Shown here one piece after another: positions 56,158-64,000 of a stretch of 64,000 bases of DNA. Positions within the stretch are counted from its first letter, which is position 1. Each line of letters begins with the position of its first letter. The notes beneath the pieces were generated by a model, which saw nothing but the letters and a program-made list of their open reading frames with translations, was not told where the DNA came from and did no database searches. Source of the DNA: Streptomyces nigrescens (GTDB lineage Bacteria > Actinomycetota > Actinomycetes > Streptomycetales > Streptomycetaceae); NCBI GenBank assembly GCA_024349765.1, contig AP026073.1, positions 2,294,001-2,358,000 on the forward strand, read 5' to 3'. The position numbers were made by a program, and so were the translations under genes.

Positions 56158-56374
56158 CCCGGTCGCGCCTGCTGCGGCGTCCCATCGTGGACTAAGGAGA
56201 GGTGGCAGCGGGACGAGCGGGGAGTCCGGACGGCGCGAACGCGCCGAGGAACTGCGGAACTCCCTTGCCGGCGGGGCGCGTTGAGAGATCCATCCGCTGG
56301 ACAGCGAGGAGGCGCGCCCGCCGGTACGGAGCGGAGGGTTCGAGTCCACCGCCGGGATCCGGGGAGCGGGGTGG

Positions 56375-56398
56375 GCCGGGGGCCGGCCGGCCCCCGGC
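56375..56398. repeat. Perfect 24-base palindrome upstream of rpe
   Basis: GCCGGGGGCCGG followed directly by its reverse complement, 46 bases before the rpe ATG. It could end the rsmB transcript or be an operator. A smaller palindrome GGCGCG-AA-CGCGCC is at 56232-56245. The region 56158-56444 otherwise shows no gene. Confidence 0.5.
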
Positions 56399-56444
56399 GC
56401 CGCCCGCCTCCGCCCGCTCCGGGGCGGGGCGCCATACTGGGGGC

Positions 56445-57128
56445 ATGGCCTTGATCAACCCCAGCATCCTGTCCGCAGACTTCGCCCGGCTCGCCGAGGA
56501 GGCGGAGGCCGTCGAGGGCGCCGACTGGCTGCACGTCGACGTGATGGACAACCACTTCGTGCCGAACCTCACGCTCGGTGTGCCGGTCGTCGAGTCGCTG
56601 CGCAAGGCGACGGACACCCCGCTCGACCTGCACCTGATGATCGAGGACCCGGACCGCTGGGCGCCGCAGTACGTCGAGGCCGGGGCCGGGTCGGTGACCT
56701 TCCATGCCGAGGCGGCCGCCGCGCCGGTGCGGCTGGCGCGGGAGATCCGGGCCAAGGGGGCGCGGGCGTCGATGGCGCTCAAGCCGGCCACCCCGATCGA
56801 GCCGTACGAGGACCTGCTCCCCGAGCTCGACATGCTGCTGATCATGACCGTGGAGCCCGGCTTCGGCGGCCAGGCGTTCCTGGACATCATGCTGCCCAAG
56901 ATCCGCCGCACCCGTGAGCTGATCTCCCGGCACGGCCTCGAACTGTGGCTCCAGGTGGACGGCGGGGTCTCCGACGCCACCATCGAGCGGTGCGCGGAGG
57001 CCGGCGCCGACGTCTTCGTGGCCGGTTCCGCGGTCTACGGCGCGGACGACCCCGCCAAGGCGGTGCGGGATCTGCGTGAGAAGGCCGAGGCGGCGGCCGC
57101 GGGGGCCGGCTGGGCCTGCGCCCACTGA
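56445..57128 (+). CDS. rpe: Ribulose-phosphate 3-epimerase
   Basis: Interconverts ribulose 5-phosphate and xylulose 5-phosphate. 227 aa TIM barrel. [28 protein letters not shown] (metal/catalytic Asp), [19 protein letters not shown] and [12 protein letters not shown] are the family motifs. ATG at 56445; CATACT six bases upstream could be a -10 of a leaderless message. It ends in an acidic/Ala-rich tail and a hairpin. Confidence 0.97.
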   Translation: MALINPSILSADFARLAEEAEAVEGADWLHVDVMDNHFVPNLTLGVPVVESLRKATDTPLDLHLMIEDPDRWAPQYVEAGAGSVTFHAEAAAAPVRLAREIRAKGARASMALKPATPIEPYEDLLPELDMLLIMTVEPGFGGQAFLDIMLPKIRRTRELISRHGLELWLQVDGGVSDATIERCAEAGADVFVAGSAVYGADDPAKAVRDLREKAEAAAAGAGWACAH

Positions 57129-57166
57129 ATTCCGGCCAACGGGGGCGGGCGGCAAGGCCGTTGCCG

Positions 57167-57188
57167 GCCACGGGAAGGGCCCCGTGGC
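57167..57188 (+). terminator. Hairpin after rpe
   Basis: GCCACGGG and CCCGTGGC form a perfect 8 base-pair stem around AAGGGC, 39 bases after the rpe stop. Confidence 0.5.
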
Positions 57189-57280
57189 GTGGCCGAGCCG
57201 CCAATTGTCCGTGGCGCCACCGAGCGTTCACGAGGGTCGCGGCGGTCAAGGTCCCCGTTGCCGCCGGGTTTCTGAAAGGA

Positions 57281-57308
57281 TGAGCAAAGACTCGATCAGA
57301 TGCGCAAA
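57281..57308 (+). repeat. Tandem TGAGCAAA / TGCGCAAA boxes ahead of the SorC-family gene
   Basis: TGAGCAAA (57281-57288) and TGCGCAAA (57301-57308) recur with a 20-base period, about two helical turns, just before the preferred start at 57322. A likely binding site for the adjacent regulator or another factor. Confidence 0.45.
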
Positions 57309-57321
57309 AGGGGAGAATTTC

Positions 57322-58365
57322 GTGGTAGCCAGCCGCCCACAGTCCGGAATGGGCCCTGCCGAGCTGGTGCAGGCCGCGGCCATGGCCCGCCGTTTCTATC
57401 TCGAGGGCAAGTCGAAGATCCAGATCGCGGAGGAGTTCGGCGTCAGCCGGTTCAAGGTCGCCCGGGTGCTGGAGACCGCACTGGAGCGTGATCTCGTACG
57501 GATCGAGATCCGGGTGCCCTCCGAGCTGGACGCCGAGCGCTCCGACGCGCTGCGGGCCCGCTACGGCCTGCGGCACGCGGTGGTCGTCGAGTCGCCCGCG
57601 GACGCTCCCCCCGCCTTCGGTGGCCAGACCGCGCCCGAGGACGCCGCGGACCCGGAGAACCTCGGTGAGGTCGCCGCCGACCTGCTCGGCGAGCTGGTCA
57701 CCGAGGGCGATGTGCTCGGGCTCGCCTGGGGCCGTTCGACCATCCACATGGCGGCCGCGCTGCACCGGCTGCCGCCCTGCACGGTCGTCCAGCTGACCGG
57801 CGTCTACGACGCGGGCACCGCCGACCGCGGCTCGGTCGAGGCGGTGCGCCGCGCGGCCGACGTCGCCGGCGGCGAGGCGCACCCGATCTACGCGCCGATG
57901 CTGCTGCCCGACTCGGCGACCGCCGAGGCGCTGCGCCGGCAGACCGGCATCGCCCGCGCCTTCGACTACTTCGACAAGGTCACCGTGGCCTGCGTCTCCA
58001 TCGGCTCCTGGGAGCCGGGCGTCTCCACGGTCTACGACATGCTGTCCGAGGAGGAGCGCGAGCACTACGCCTCGCTGGGCGCGGCCGCCGAGATGTCCGC
58101 GCACCTCTTCGACGCCGAGGGCCGGCGGATCGGCCGGGACCTGGGCGAGCGGTGCATCACCGTCGAGGCGGACCGGCTGCGCCGCATCCCGGAGGTCGTG
58201 GCCATCGCGGGCGGCCGGCGCAAGGCCGCGGCGATCGGCGCCGTGCTGCGCTCCGGGCTCGTGACGAGCCTGGTCACGGACACCGCGGCGGCCGACCACC
58301 TGCTGCTGGAGACCGGCCCCGGCCCGCGCCCCGCGCTGGACCGGGCGGATCCCGACGGGACCTGA
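57322..58365 (+). CDS. SorC/DeoR-type sugar-binding transcriptional regulator
   Basis: 347 aa. The N-terminal helix-turn-helix (about 20-52, ARRFYLEGKSKIQIAEEFG, VSRFKVARVLETAL) is followed by the SorC sugar-phosphate-binding domain (LGLAWGRSTIHMAAALH, TVVQLTGVYDAG, ACVSIGSWEPGVSTVYDML, VVAIAGGRRKAAAIGAVL). The GTG at 57322 has AAGGGGAG 7 bases upstream and is preferred; an ATG at 57280 would add 14 residues but lacks proper spacing. It lies next to rpe, so a pentose-phosphate or other sugar-phosphate effector is plausible by inference. Confidence 0.87.
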   Translation: MVASRPQSGMGPAELVQAAAMARRFYLEGKSKIQIAEEFGVSRFKVARVLETALERDLVRIEIRVPSELDAERSDALRARYGLRHAVVVESPADAPPAFGGQTAPEDAADPENLGEVAADLLGELVTEGDVLGLAWGRSTIHMAAALHRLPPCTVVQLTGVYDAGTADRGSVEAVRRAADVAGGEAHPIYAPMLLPDSATAEALRRQTGIARAFDYFDKVTVACVSIGSWEPGVSTVYDMLSEEEREHYASLGAAAEMSAHLFDAEGRRIGRDLGERCITVEADRLRRIPEVVAIAGGRRKAAAIGAVLRSGLVTSLVTDTAAADHLLLETGPGPRPALDRADPDGT

Positions 58366-58383
58366 GCCCGGCCGCCGCCGGGC
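58366..58383 (+). terminator. Short hairpin after the SorC-family gene
   Basis: GCCCGGC and GCCGGGC pair around CGCC directly after the stop. Short, no T-run. Confidence 0.35.
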
Positions 58384-58444
58384 GGCCGTACCACCCGGCG
58401 GTCACCGGCGGGCGGCCCGGGCGGGCCTGTGACAGCATCGGCCC

Positions 58445-58912
58445 ATGGTGATCCGCCCCGTCCCGCGCCGTGCCGCCGCCGTCCTCGGCGCGCTGCTCGC
58501 CGGGCTGCTGCTCGTGCTCACCGGATGTACCACCGGCCGGGCCGGGCAGGGGAGTTCGGCCGGCCCGCCGCACTCCACCACCGCCGGCACCTCCCGCGGG
58601 GCCGCGCCGTCCCGCGTACCGGCCCGGGCGTCCGGCATGCCGGTCGTCACGGGCGCCGGGCTCCCCGCCCAGGCGCGTGACACGCTGCGGCTCGTCGACG
58701 CCGGCGGGCCGTTCCCGTACCCGCAGGACGGGACCGTCTTCGGCAACCGCGAACGGCGGCTGCCGCCGCACCCGCGCGGCTACTACCACGAGTACACGGT
58801 CCGCACCCCGGGCTCGCCGGACCGCGGTGCCCGCCGGCTGATCACCGGCCGCGGCCACGAGACGTACTACACGGCCGACCACTACCGGACCTTCGAGGCG
58901 GTGCTGCGATGA
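58445..58912 (+). CDS. Guanyl-specific ribonuclease (RNase Sa/barnase family), predicted lipoprotein
   Basis: 155 aa. The N-terminus is a signal peptide with lipobox VLTGC (Cys28), then a Ser/Thr/Ala/Gly linker to about 65, then the RNase fold aligned to RNase Sa. GGPFPYPQDGTVFGNRE, YYHEYTV (catalytic Glu116), R127 and R131 (RNase Sa R65 and R69) and DHYRTF (catalytic His146) are all kept. The disulfide cysteines of RNase Sa are absent. A barstar-like gene overlaps by four bases. It would cut RNA after G on the outer membrane face. ATG at 58445, no strong ribosome site. Confidence 0.88.
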   Translation: MVIRPVPRRAAAVLGALLAGLLLVLTGCTTGRAGQGSSAGPPHSTTAGTSRGAAPSRVPARASGMPVVTGAGLPAQARDTLRLVDAGGPFPYPQDGTVFGNRERRLPPHPRGYYHEYTVRTPGSPDRGARRLITGRGHETYYTADHYRTFEAVLR

Positions 58913-59367
58913 CCGGGCCGGAGCCGGCGGCCGTGCCGCGGCCGCTCGCGGCGGTGCTCGACGGGCGGACGCCGCCCGGGGTGCTGCCCTGGCCCGCCGA
59001 CCGGCCGGTGGCCGAGGCGCTGGCCGCCGCGCGGGAGGCCGGCTGGACCGGTGCCGTGCTGGACCTGGAGGGCGTCGCGGACAAGGCCGCCTTCATGGAC
59101 CGGTGCGCCGGCGCGCTGCGGCTGCCCGGCTGGTTCGGCCGCAACTGGGACGCGCTCGCCGACTGCCTGACCGACCTGTCCTGGTGCCCGGCCGACCGCG
59201 GCCGGCTGCTGGCCCTCACCGGCTGGCAGGGCTACGCCGCCGCCGTGCCCGAGGACTGGGCCGTGGTGGAGTCCGTCCTGGCCGACGCGGTGGGCTTCTG
59301 GCGCGACAGCGGCACCGGGCTGGCGGTGGTCCTGGCCAGGGGCCGGGGCCGCCGGCAGGCGCCCTGA
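58909..59367 (+). CDS. Barstar-family RNase inhibitor
   Basis: 152 aa. The barstar core is visible: VLDLEGVADKAAFMDRCAGALRLPGWFGRNWDAL (given by its ends), then DCLTDLSW, with the acidic/aromatic helix that plugs the RNase active site. An N-terminal extension of about 45 residues precedes it. Its ATG overlaps the RNase stop, so inhibitor and enzyme are made together. It has no signal peptide and so protects the cytoplasm from unexported enzyme. Confidence 0.87.
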   Translation: MTGPEPAAVPRPLAAVLDGRTPPGVLPWPADRPVAEALAAAREAGWTGAVLDLEGVADKAAFMDRCAGALRLPGWFGRNWDALADCLTDLSWCPADRGRLLALTGWQGYAAAVPEDWAVVESVLADAVGFWRDSGTGLAVVLARGRGRRQAP

Positions 59368-59446
59368 GGCCGGACCCGGGCGGTCCCTCGCGGCCCTCTT
59401 GGCGGATCGCACACATGGCCCAGCAGGGGCTAGGACAATCGTATGA

Positions 59447-60940
<1,494 letters not shown>

Positions 60941-60977
60941 CCCGCCACGGGCCGTTCACGGCCCTGGGGAGCGCCTG

Positions 60978-61009
60978 ACCGGCCCCGCACCGACCGGTGC
61001 GGGGCCGGT
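60978..61009 (+). terminator. Terminator after guaB1
   Basis: ACCGGCCCCGCACCG and CGGTGCGGGGCCGGT form a perfect 15 base-pair stem with a 2-base centre, followed by TTTG. Confidence 0.8.
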
Positions 61010-61040
61010 TTGCGTTTCCGGGGTCTCGCGGGGTTTCCTG

Positions 61041-61106
61041 GCGCAACGGCGCAACGATCCACCGCACGGGTCGCCGGTGCGCAACGATCAGCCGTGGTTG
61101 CGCAAG
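61041..61106 (+). repeat. Four GCGCAAC-type boxes upstream of the permease
   Basis: GCGCAAC at 61041, GCGCAACGAT at 61049, GCGCAACGAT at 61079 and the palindrome TTGCGCAA at 61098-61105. Multiple spaced half-sites like this suit an Lrp/AsnC-type regulator; such a gene lies just after the permease. Confidence 0.5.
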
Positions 61107-61167
61107 GAACCTGCATTACGGCAGCTCAGCGGCGCCCCGTAAGGTCTGCGTCAGTACGTGGAGTGGC

Positions 61168-61192
61168 GGAGACCGCCTGCTCGGCGGTCTCC
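61168..61192 (+). promoter_or_regulatory. Leader hairpin of the permease gene
   Basis: GGAGACCGCC pairs perfectly with GGCGGTCTCC around TGCTC. A second imperfect hairpin with a TTCG loop follows (about 61195-61215). Together they make a structured leader before the start at 61276. Confidence 0.45.
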
Positions 61193-61275
61193 CGCACGGG
61201 ACGCTTCGGCATGCCCGTTTCCTGACCGCCGTCGGTCGCCGTCACCTGACAGGCAGCGATGAAGGAGCCTCCCCA

Positions 61276-62757
61276 GTGTTGGAGCACGGCGCAGCCCCGC
61301 CCGCAGGGGCCAGCGACACCCGGCCGCCCTCTCCCGGCGGCCCCGGCGGCCTCGGCACCCGGCTGATGCGGCGCAAGCCGGTCGAGCGGCTGGTCGCCGA
61401 GGGCGGCAAGGGGCAGGGCGGTGAGCTCCGCCGCTCGATGGGCGTCTGGCAGCTGACCATGATCAGCATCGGTGCCACCCTCGGCACCGGCATCTTCGTG
61501 GTGCTCGGCAACGCGGTCCCGGCCGCCGGCCCCGCCGTCGTGATCTCCTTCGTGATCGCCGGCATCACCGCGCTGTTCTCGGCGCTGTCCTACGCGGAGC
61601 TGGCCGGCACCATCCCGGTCTCCGGCTCCTCGTACTCCTACGCCTACGCCACCCTCGGCGAGCTGGTCGCCTGGGTCTGCGGCTGGTGCCTGATCCTGGA
61701 GTACGGCGTCTCGGTCGCGGCCGTCGCGGTGGGCTGGGGGCAGTACCTCAACGAGCTGCTCGCCGGCACGATCGGCTTCACCCTCCCCGACGCGCTGTCC
61801 CAGCCGCCCGGCGACGGTGGCTACTTCAACCTGCCGGCGCTGCTGGTGGTCCTGCTGGCCATGGCGTTCCTGCTGGGCGGTGCCAAGGAGAGCGCCCGGG
61901 CCAACACCATCATGGTGCTGGTCAAGATAGCCGCGCTGCTGCTGTTCTGCGGCGTCGCCTTCCAGGGCATCAAGTCCGGCAACTACGCCAACTTCATGCC
62001 GATGGGCATGGCCGGTGTGAGCGCCGCGGGCGCCACCCTGTTCTTCTCGTACATCGGCTTCGACGCCGCCTCCACGGCCGGCGAGGAGGCCAAGAACCCG
62101 CAGCGCGACCTGCCCCGCGCGATCATGCTCTCGCTGGTGATCGTCACCGCGCTGTACTGCCTGGTCGCGGCGATCGCCGTGGGCGCCATGCCGTGGCAGA
62201 AGTTCAAGGGCTCCGAGGCCGCGCTGGCCGGGATCATGAAGGCGGTCACCGGGCAGAGCTGGTGGGCCGTGCTGCTCGCGTTCGGCGCGGTCATCGCCAT
62301 CGCCAGCGTCGTGCTGACCGTGCTCTACGGCCAGACCCGCATCCTGTTCGCGATGTCCCGCGACGGCCTGGTGCCGAAGGCGTTCGCCAAGGTGCACGCC
62401 AAGACCGGGGTGCCGCGGGTCAACACCGTGATCGTCTCGCTGTTCTGCGGCGTGCTCGCCGCCGCGGTGCCGCTGGGCCAGCTGGCCGACGCCACCAGCA
62501 TCGGCACGCTGTTCGCCTTCGCGCTGGTCAACGTGGCGGTGATCGTGCTGCGCCGGACCCGCCCGGAGATGAAGCGCACCTTCCGTACGCCGCTCTCCCC
62601 GCTGTTCCCGGCGATCGGCTTCCTGCTCTGCCTCTGGATGATGTACAGCCTGGAGCCGGTGACCTGGGTGGTCTTCGGTGTCTGGATGGTCGTGGGCCTT
62701 GTGGTCTACTTCGGTTACGGCTTGCGCCGCTCCCGATTGGCCACGTCAGAGAAGTGA
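61276..62757 (+). CDS. APC-family amino-acid permease
   Basis: 493 aa with about 12 membrane helices. MGVWQLTMISIGATLGTGIFVVLG is the APC substrate-binding helix 1, given by its ends. SYAELAGTIPVSGSSYSYAYATLGE and FSYIGFDAASTAGEEAKNPQRDLP place it with cationic amino-acid transporters. A cytoplasmic N-terminal Pro/Gly-rich segment of about 50 residues precedes helix 1. GTG at 61276 with AAGGAG about 9 bases upstream. It is followed after 10 bases by an AsnC-type regulator, suggesting local control by amino acids. The actual substrate is unknown. Confidence 0.9.
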   Translation: MLEHGAAPPAGASDTRPPSPGGPGGLGTRLMRRKPVERLVAEGGKGQGGELRRSMGVWQLTMISIGATLGTGIFVVLGNAVPAAGPAVVISFVIAGITALFSALSYAELAGTIPVSGSSYSYAYATLGELVAWVCGWCLILEYGVSVAAVAVGWGQYLNELLAGTIGFTLPDALSQPPGDGGYFNLPALLVVLLAMAFLLGGAKESARANTIMVLVKIAALLLFCGVAFQGIKSGNYANFMPMGMAGVSAAGATLFFSYIGFDAASTAGEEAKNPQRDLPRAIMLSLVIVTALYCLVAAIAVGAMPWQKFKGSEAALAGIMKAVTGQSWWAVLLAFGAVIAIASVVLTVLYGQTRILFAMSRDGLVPKAFAKVHAKTGVPRVNTVIVSLFCGVLAAAVPLGQLADATSIGTLFAFALVNVAVIVLRRTRPEMKRTFRTPLSPLFPAIGFLLCLWMMYSLEPVTWVVFGVWMVVGLVVYFGYGLRRSRLATSEK

Positions 62758-62767
62758 TCCACCCGCA

Positions 62768-63223
62768 GTGCGACTGAACGATCTCGACGAACGCATCGTC
62801 CACGCCCTCGCCGAGGACGCCCGCCGCAGCTTTGCCGACATCGGCCAGGAGGTCGGGCTGTCCGCCCCGGCCGTCAAGCGCCGGGTGGACCGGCTGCGGG
62901 CCGACGGCGCGATCACCGGCTTCACCGTACGGGTGGACCCGGCCGCGCTCGGCTGGGAGACCGAGGGGTTCATCGAGATCTACTGCCGCCGGAACACCTC
63001 GCCCGAGGCGATCCACCGCGGTCTGTCGCGCTACCCGGAAGTGGCGTCCGCCTCCACCGTCACCGGTGAGGCGGACGCCTTGGTCCAGGTCTTCGCCTCC
63101 GACATGCGCCACTTCGAGCGGGTGCTGGAGCGGATCGCCGGCGAGCCGTTCGTGGAACGGACCAAGTCCGTCCTGGTGCTCTCCCCGCTGCTCCGCCGGT
63201 ACGGCTCGGGCGCACCCCGCTAG
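62768..63223 (+). CDS. Lrp/AsnC-family transcriptional regulator
   Basis: 151 aa. The N-terminal helix-turn-helix LNDLDERIVHALAEDARRSF, IGQEVGLSAPAVKRRVDRLR is typical of Lrp. The C-terminal RAM ligand-binding domain has GFIEIYC, ASTVTGEADALVQVFASDM and ERTKSVLVLSPLL. GTG at 62768. It is in the same transcript as the permease. The 3' end overlaps a convergent remnant by four bases. Confidence 0.93.
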   Translation: MRLNDLDERIVHALAEDARRSFADIGQEVGLSAPAVKRRVDRLRADGAITGFTVRVDPAALGWETEGFIEIYCRRNTSPEAIHRGLSRYPEVASASTVTGEADALVQVFASDMRHFERVLERIAGEPFVERTKSVLVLSPLLRRYGSGAPR

Positions 63224-63450
63224 CGCCGGTCCGACGGATCGGGGTCGGGACGGCCCTGGCCCTCCCGGACCGCTGCGCCCGGGTCCGCCGGCACCCGCGG
63301 CGGGGTGCCGCGGGTCCGGACGATCCGCTGTGCCGAGGCGGCGATCCGCCAGCCGTCCGCGGTCCGCACCAGGGTGCTGTCGGTGTGACCCGCGGAGACG
63401 AACACCTCCTTGAAGCCGTCGGCGAGGACGTGGGTGCTCAGCCGAGCCTG
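63220..63450 (-). pseudogene. 5'-truncated SnoaL-like (NTF2-fold) remnant
   Basis: The frame reads ARLSTHVLADGFKEVFVSAG, then HTDSTLVRTADGWRIAASAQ, which looks like the C-terminal half of a SnoaL/NTF2-like protein. It is open only from 63450, directly after an in-frame TAG (63451-63453), and has no suitable start or N-terminal half. Upstream is a promoter-like element and the end of the MFS gene. Probably a deletion remnant; a short gene starting at a GTG inside cannot be excluded. Confidence 0.5.
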
Positions 63451-63464
63451 CTACCTCTGGCGGA

Positions 63465-63476
63465 CTTGAGGTCAAG
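63465..63476 (-). promoter_or_regulatory. Palindrome and promoter-like element between the MFS gene and the SnoaL remnant
   Basis: CTTGACCTCAAG on the - strand is a perfect dyad that includes a -35-like TTGACC; 16 bases on is TAGCAG. It resembles MerR-type operators. It overlaps the MFS stop codon and points into the truncated remnant. Confidence 0.4.
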
Positions 63477-64000
63477 CGCCGGGGTGAGCGGAGCGCGCCC
63501 GGGTCCGCAGACCGGCCACCGCGGCGATCCCCGCCACCAGCACCACGCCCGCCGCGATCCGGTACCCCAGCGCGGTGGCCTCGGTGAACGCGGTGGTCAC
63601 CGCCGCGCCGTGCCCGGTGCCCGCGGCGAACCGCACCGACAGCACGGTCCCGACCACGGCGATCCCCAGCGCCGCCCCCAACTCCCGTGCCGCGCCCTGG
63701 AGTCCGGAGCCCATCCCCGACCGGTGGGCCGGCACCGACGCCACGATCGCATGCGACAGCGTCGGCATCGCCAGCCCCGCACCCACCGACATCACCAGCA
63801 GGAACACCAGGTACAGCGGATACGGGGTGCCGGCGCCCGCGGTGGACAGCAGCAGCAGGCCCACCACGATCAGGCCCAGCCCCGTACCCACCGCCGTGGC
63901 CTCACCGGCCCGTTGCGCCCAGCGCATGCCGTACCGCGTCACCGCCATCATCCCGAAGGCCAGCGGCACGATCGCGAACCCGGTCTGCAGCGGCGAGTAG
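63472..64000 (-). CDS. MFS (DHA2-like) drug exporter, 3' part only
   Basis: The frame is open to the right edge and reads YSPLQTGFAIVPLAFGMMAV, a typical transmembrane segment of 14-helix DHA2 exporters, so the gene continues outside the window. Further helices (GLGLIVVGLLLLSTAG, YLVFLLVMSVGAGLAMP) and GSGLQGAARELGAALGIAVVGTVL, the family signature near the end, are present. The last helix ends RTRARSAHPGA. An internal GTG at 63969 is not the real start. The substrate is unknown. Confidence 0.88.
   Translation of the reverse strand, partial: YSPLQTGFAIVPLAFGMMAVTRYGMRWAQRAGEATAVGTGLGLIVVGLLLLSTAGAGTPYPLYLVFLLVMSVGAGLAMPTLSHAIVASVPAHRSGMGSGLQGAARELGAALGIAVVGTVLSVRFAAGTGHGAAVTTAFTEATALGYRIAAGVVLVAGIAAVAGLRTRARSAHPGA

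Noticed and set aside
58445-59367. Classical intracellular type II toxin-antitoxin pair
   Set aside because: The RNase carries an export signal with lipobox, so it is better described as an exported enzyme with a protective inhibitor.

Overview
The window is a stretch of conserved core chromosome from a high-GC actinobacterium, almost certainly Streptomyces or a close relative in Streptomycetaceae. The evidence is the very strong G/C bias at third codon positions, frequent GTG and TTG starts, and the presence of bldD (with its c-di-GMP motif), a streptomycete-type integration host factor (sIHF), a DUF349 protein, GuaB1, and an iron box of the DmdR1/IdeR type. The gene order follows the familiar Streptomyces block ruvCAB-yajC-secDF-apt-relA ... 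hisS ... rpsD ... alaS ... aro ... efp-nusB-bldD-pyr ... metK-priA-fmt-rsmB-rpe. I saw no rRNA, tRNA, CRISPR array, insertion sequence or prophage. No intergenic stretch exceeds 300 bases except 60941-61275.

Layout. Bases 1-9405 hold Holliday-junction processing (ruvC partial, ruvA, ruvB), the Sec accessory complex (yajC, secD, secF), apt and the (p)ppGpp enzyme relA, all on the + strand and closed by a strong terminator. Bases 9472-11743 (- strand) hold a DUF349 protein and a membrane-anchored cyclophilin. Bases 11904-16261 (+) hold an MBL-fold hydrolase, hisS, a VKOR-type membrane protein and rarA. Bases 16292-20100 hold an iron-box-controlled DUF2470 gene (-), rpsD (+) and a large orphan STAND ATPase (-). 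Bases 20274-26032 (+) hold two small membrane-associated proteins, alaS, ruvX and mltG. Bases 26029-30253 hold the shikimate cluster aroE, aroC, aroK, aroB, aroQ, with ATGA overlaps. A proline-rich P-loop kinase, an M24 peptidase homologue with a degenerate metal site, efp and nusB follow.

bldD (- strand) faces the pyrimidine operon at 34304/34526. Its promoter carries a perfect BldD consensus box. The pyr operon (pyrR, pyrB, pyrC, a small membrane protein, carA, carB, pyrD, pyrF) begins with a leader that can fold the pyrR Shine-Dalgarno into a hairpin, fitting PyrR-controlled translation. Next come sIHF, gmk, rpoZ, coaBC and metK, each near a hairpin terminator, then a helicase-dead priA, a small HTH protein (-), fmt, a class Ic aspartate aminotransferase, rsmB and rpe.

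The last 7 kb is more accessory: a SorC-family regulator, a lipoprotein-type guanyl-specific RNase with a barstar-like inhibitor, the GMP reductase-like guaB1, an amino-acid permease with a structured leader and an adjacent Lrp/AsnC regulator, a 5'-truncated SnoaL-like remnant, and the 3' part of an MFS exporter that runs off the right edge. No large undescribed system is evident. The most interesting points are the altered M24 metal site, the anchored RNase/barstar pair, the shared iron box between DUF2470 and rpsD, the orphan STAND protein, and the leader RNA candidates at pyrR and at the permease.
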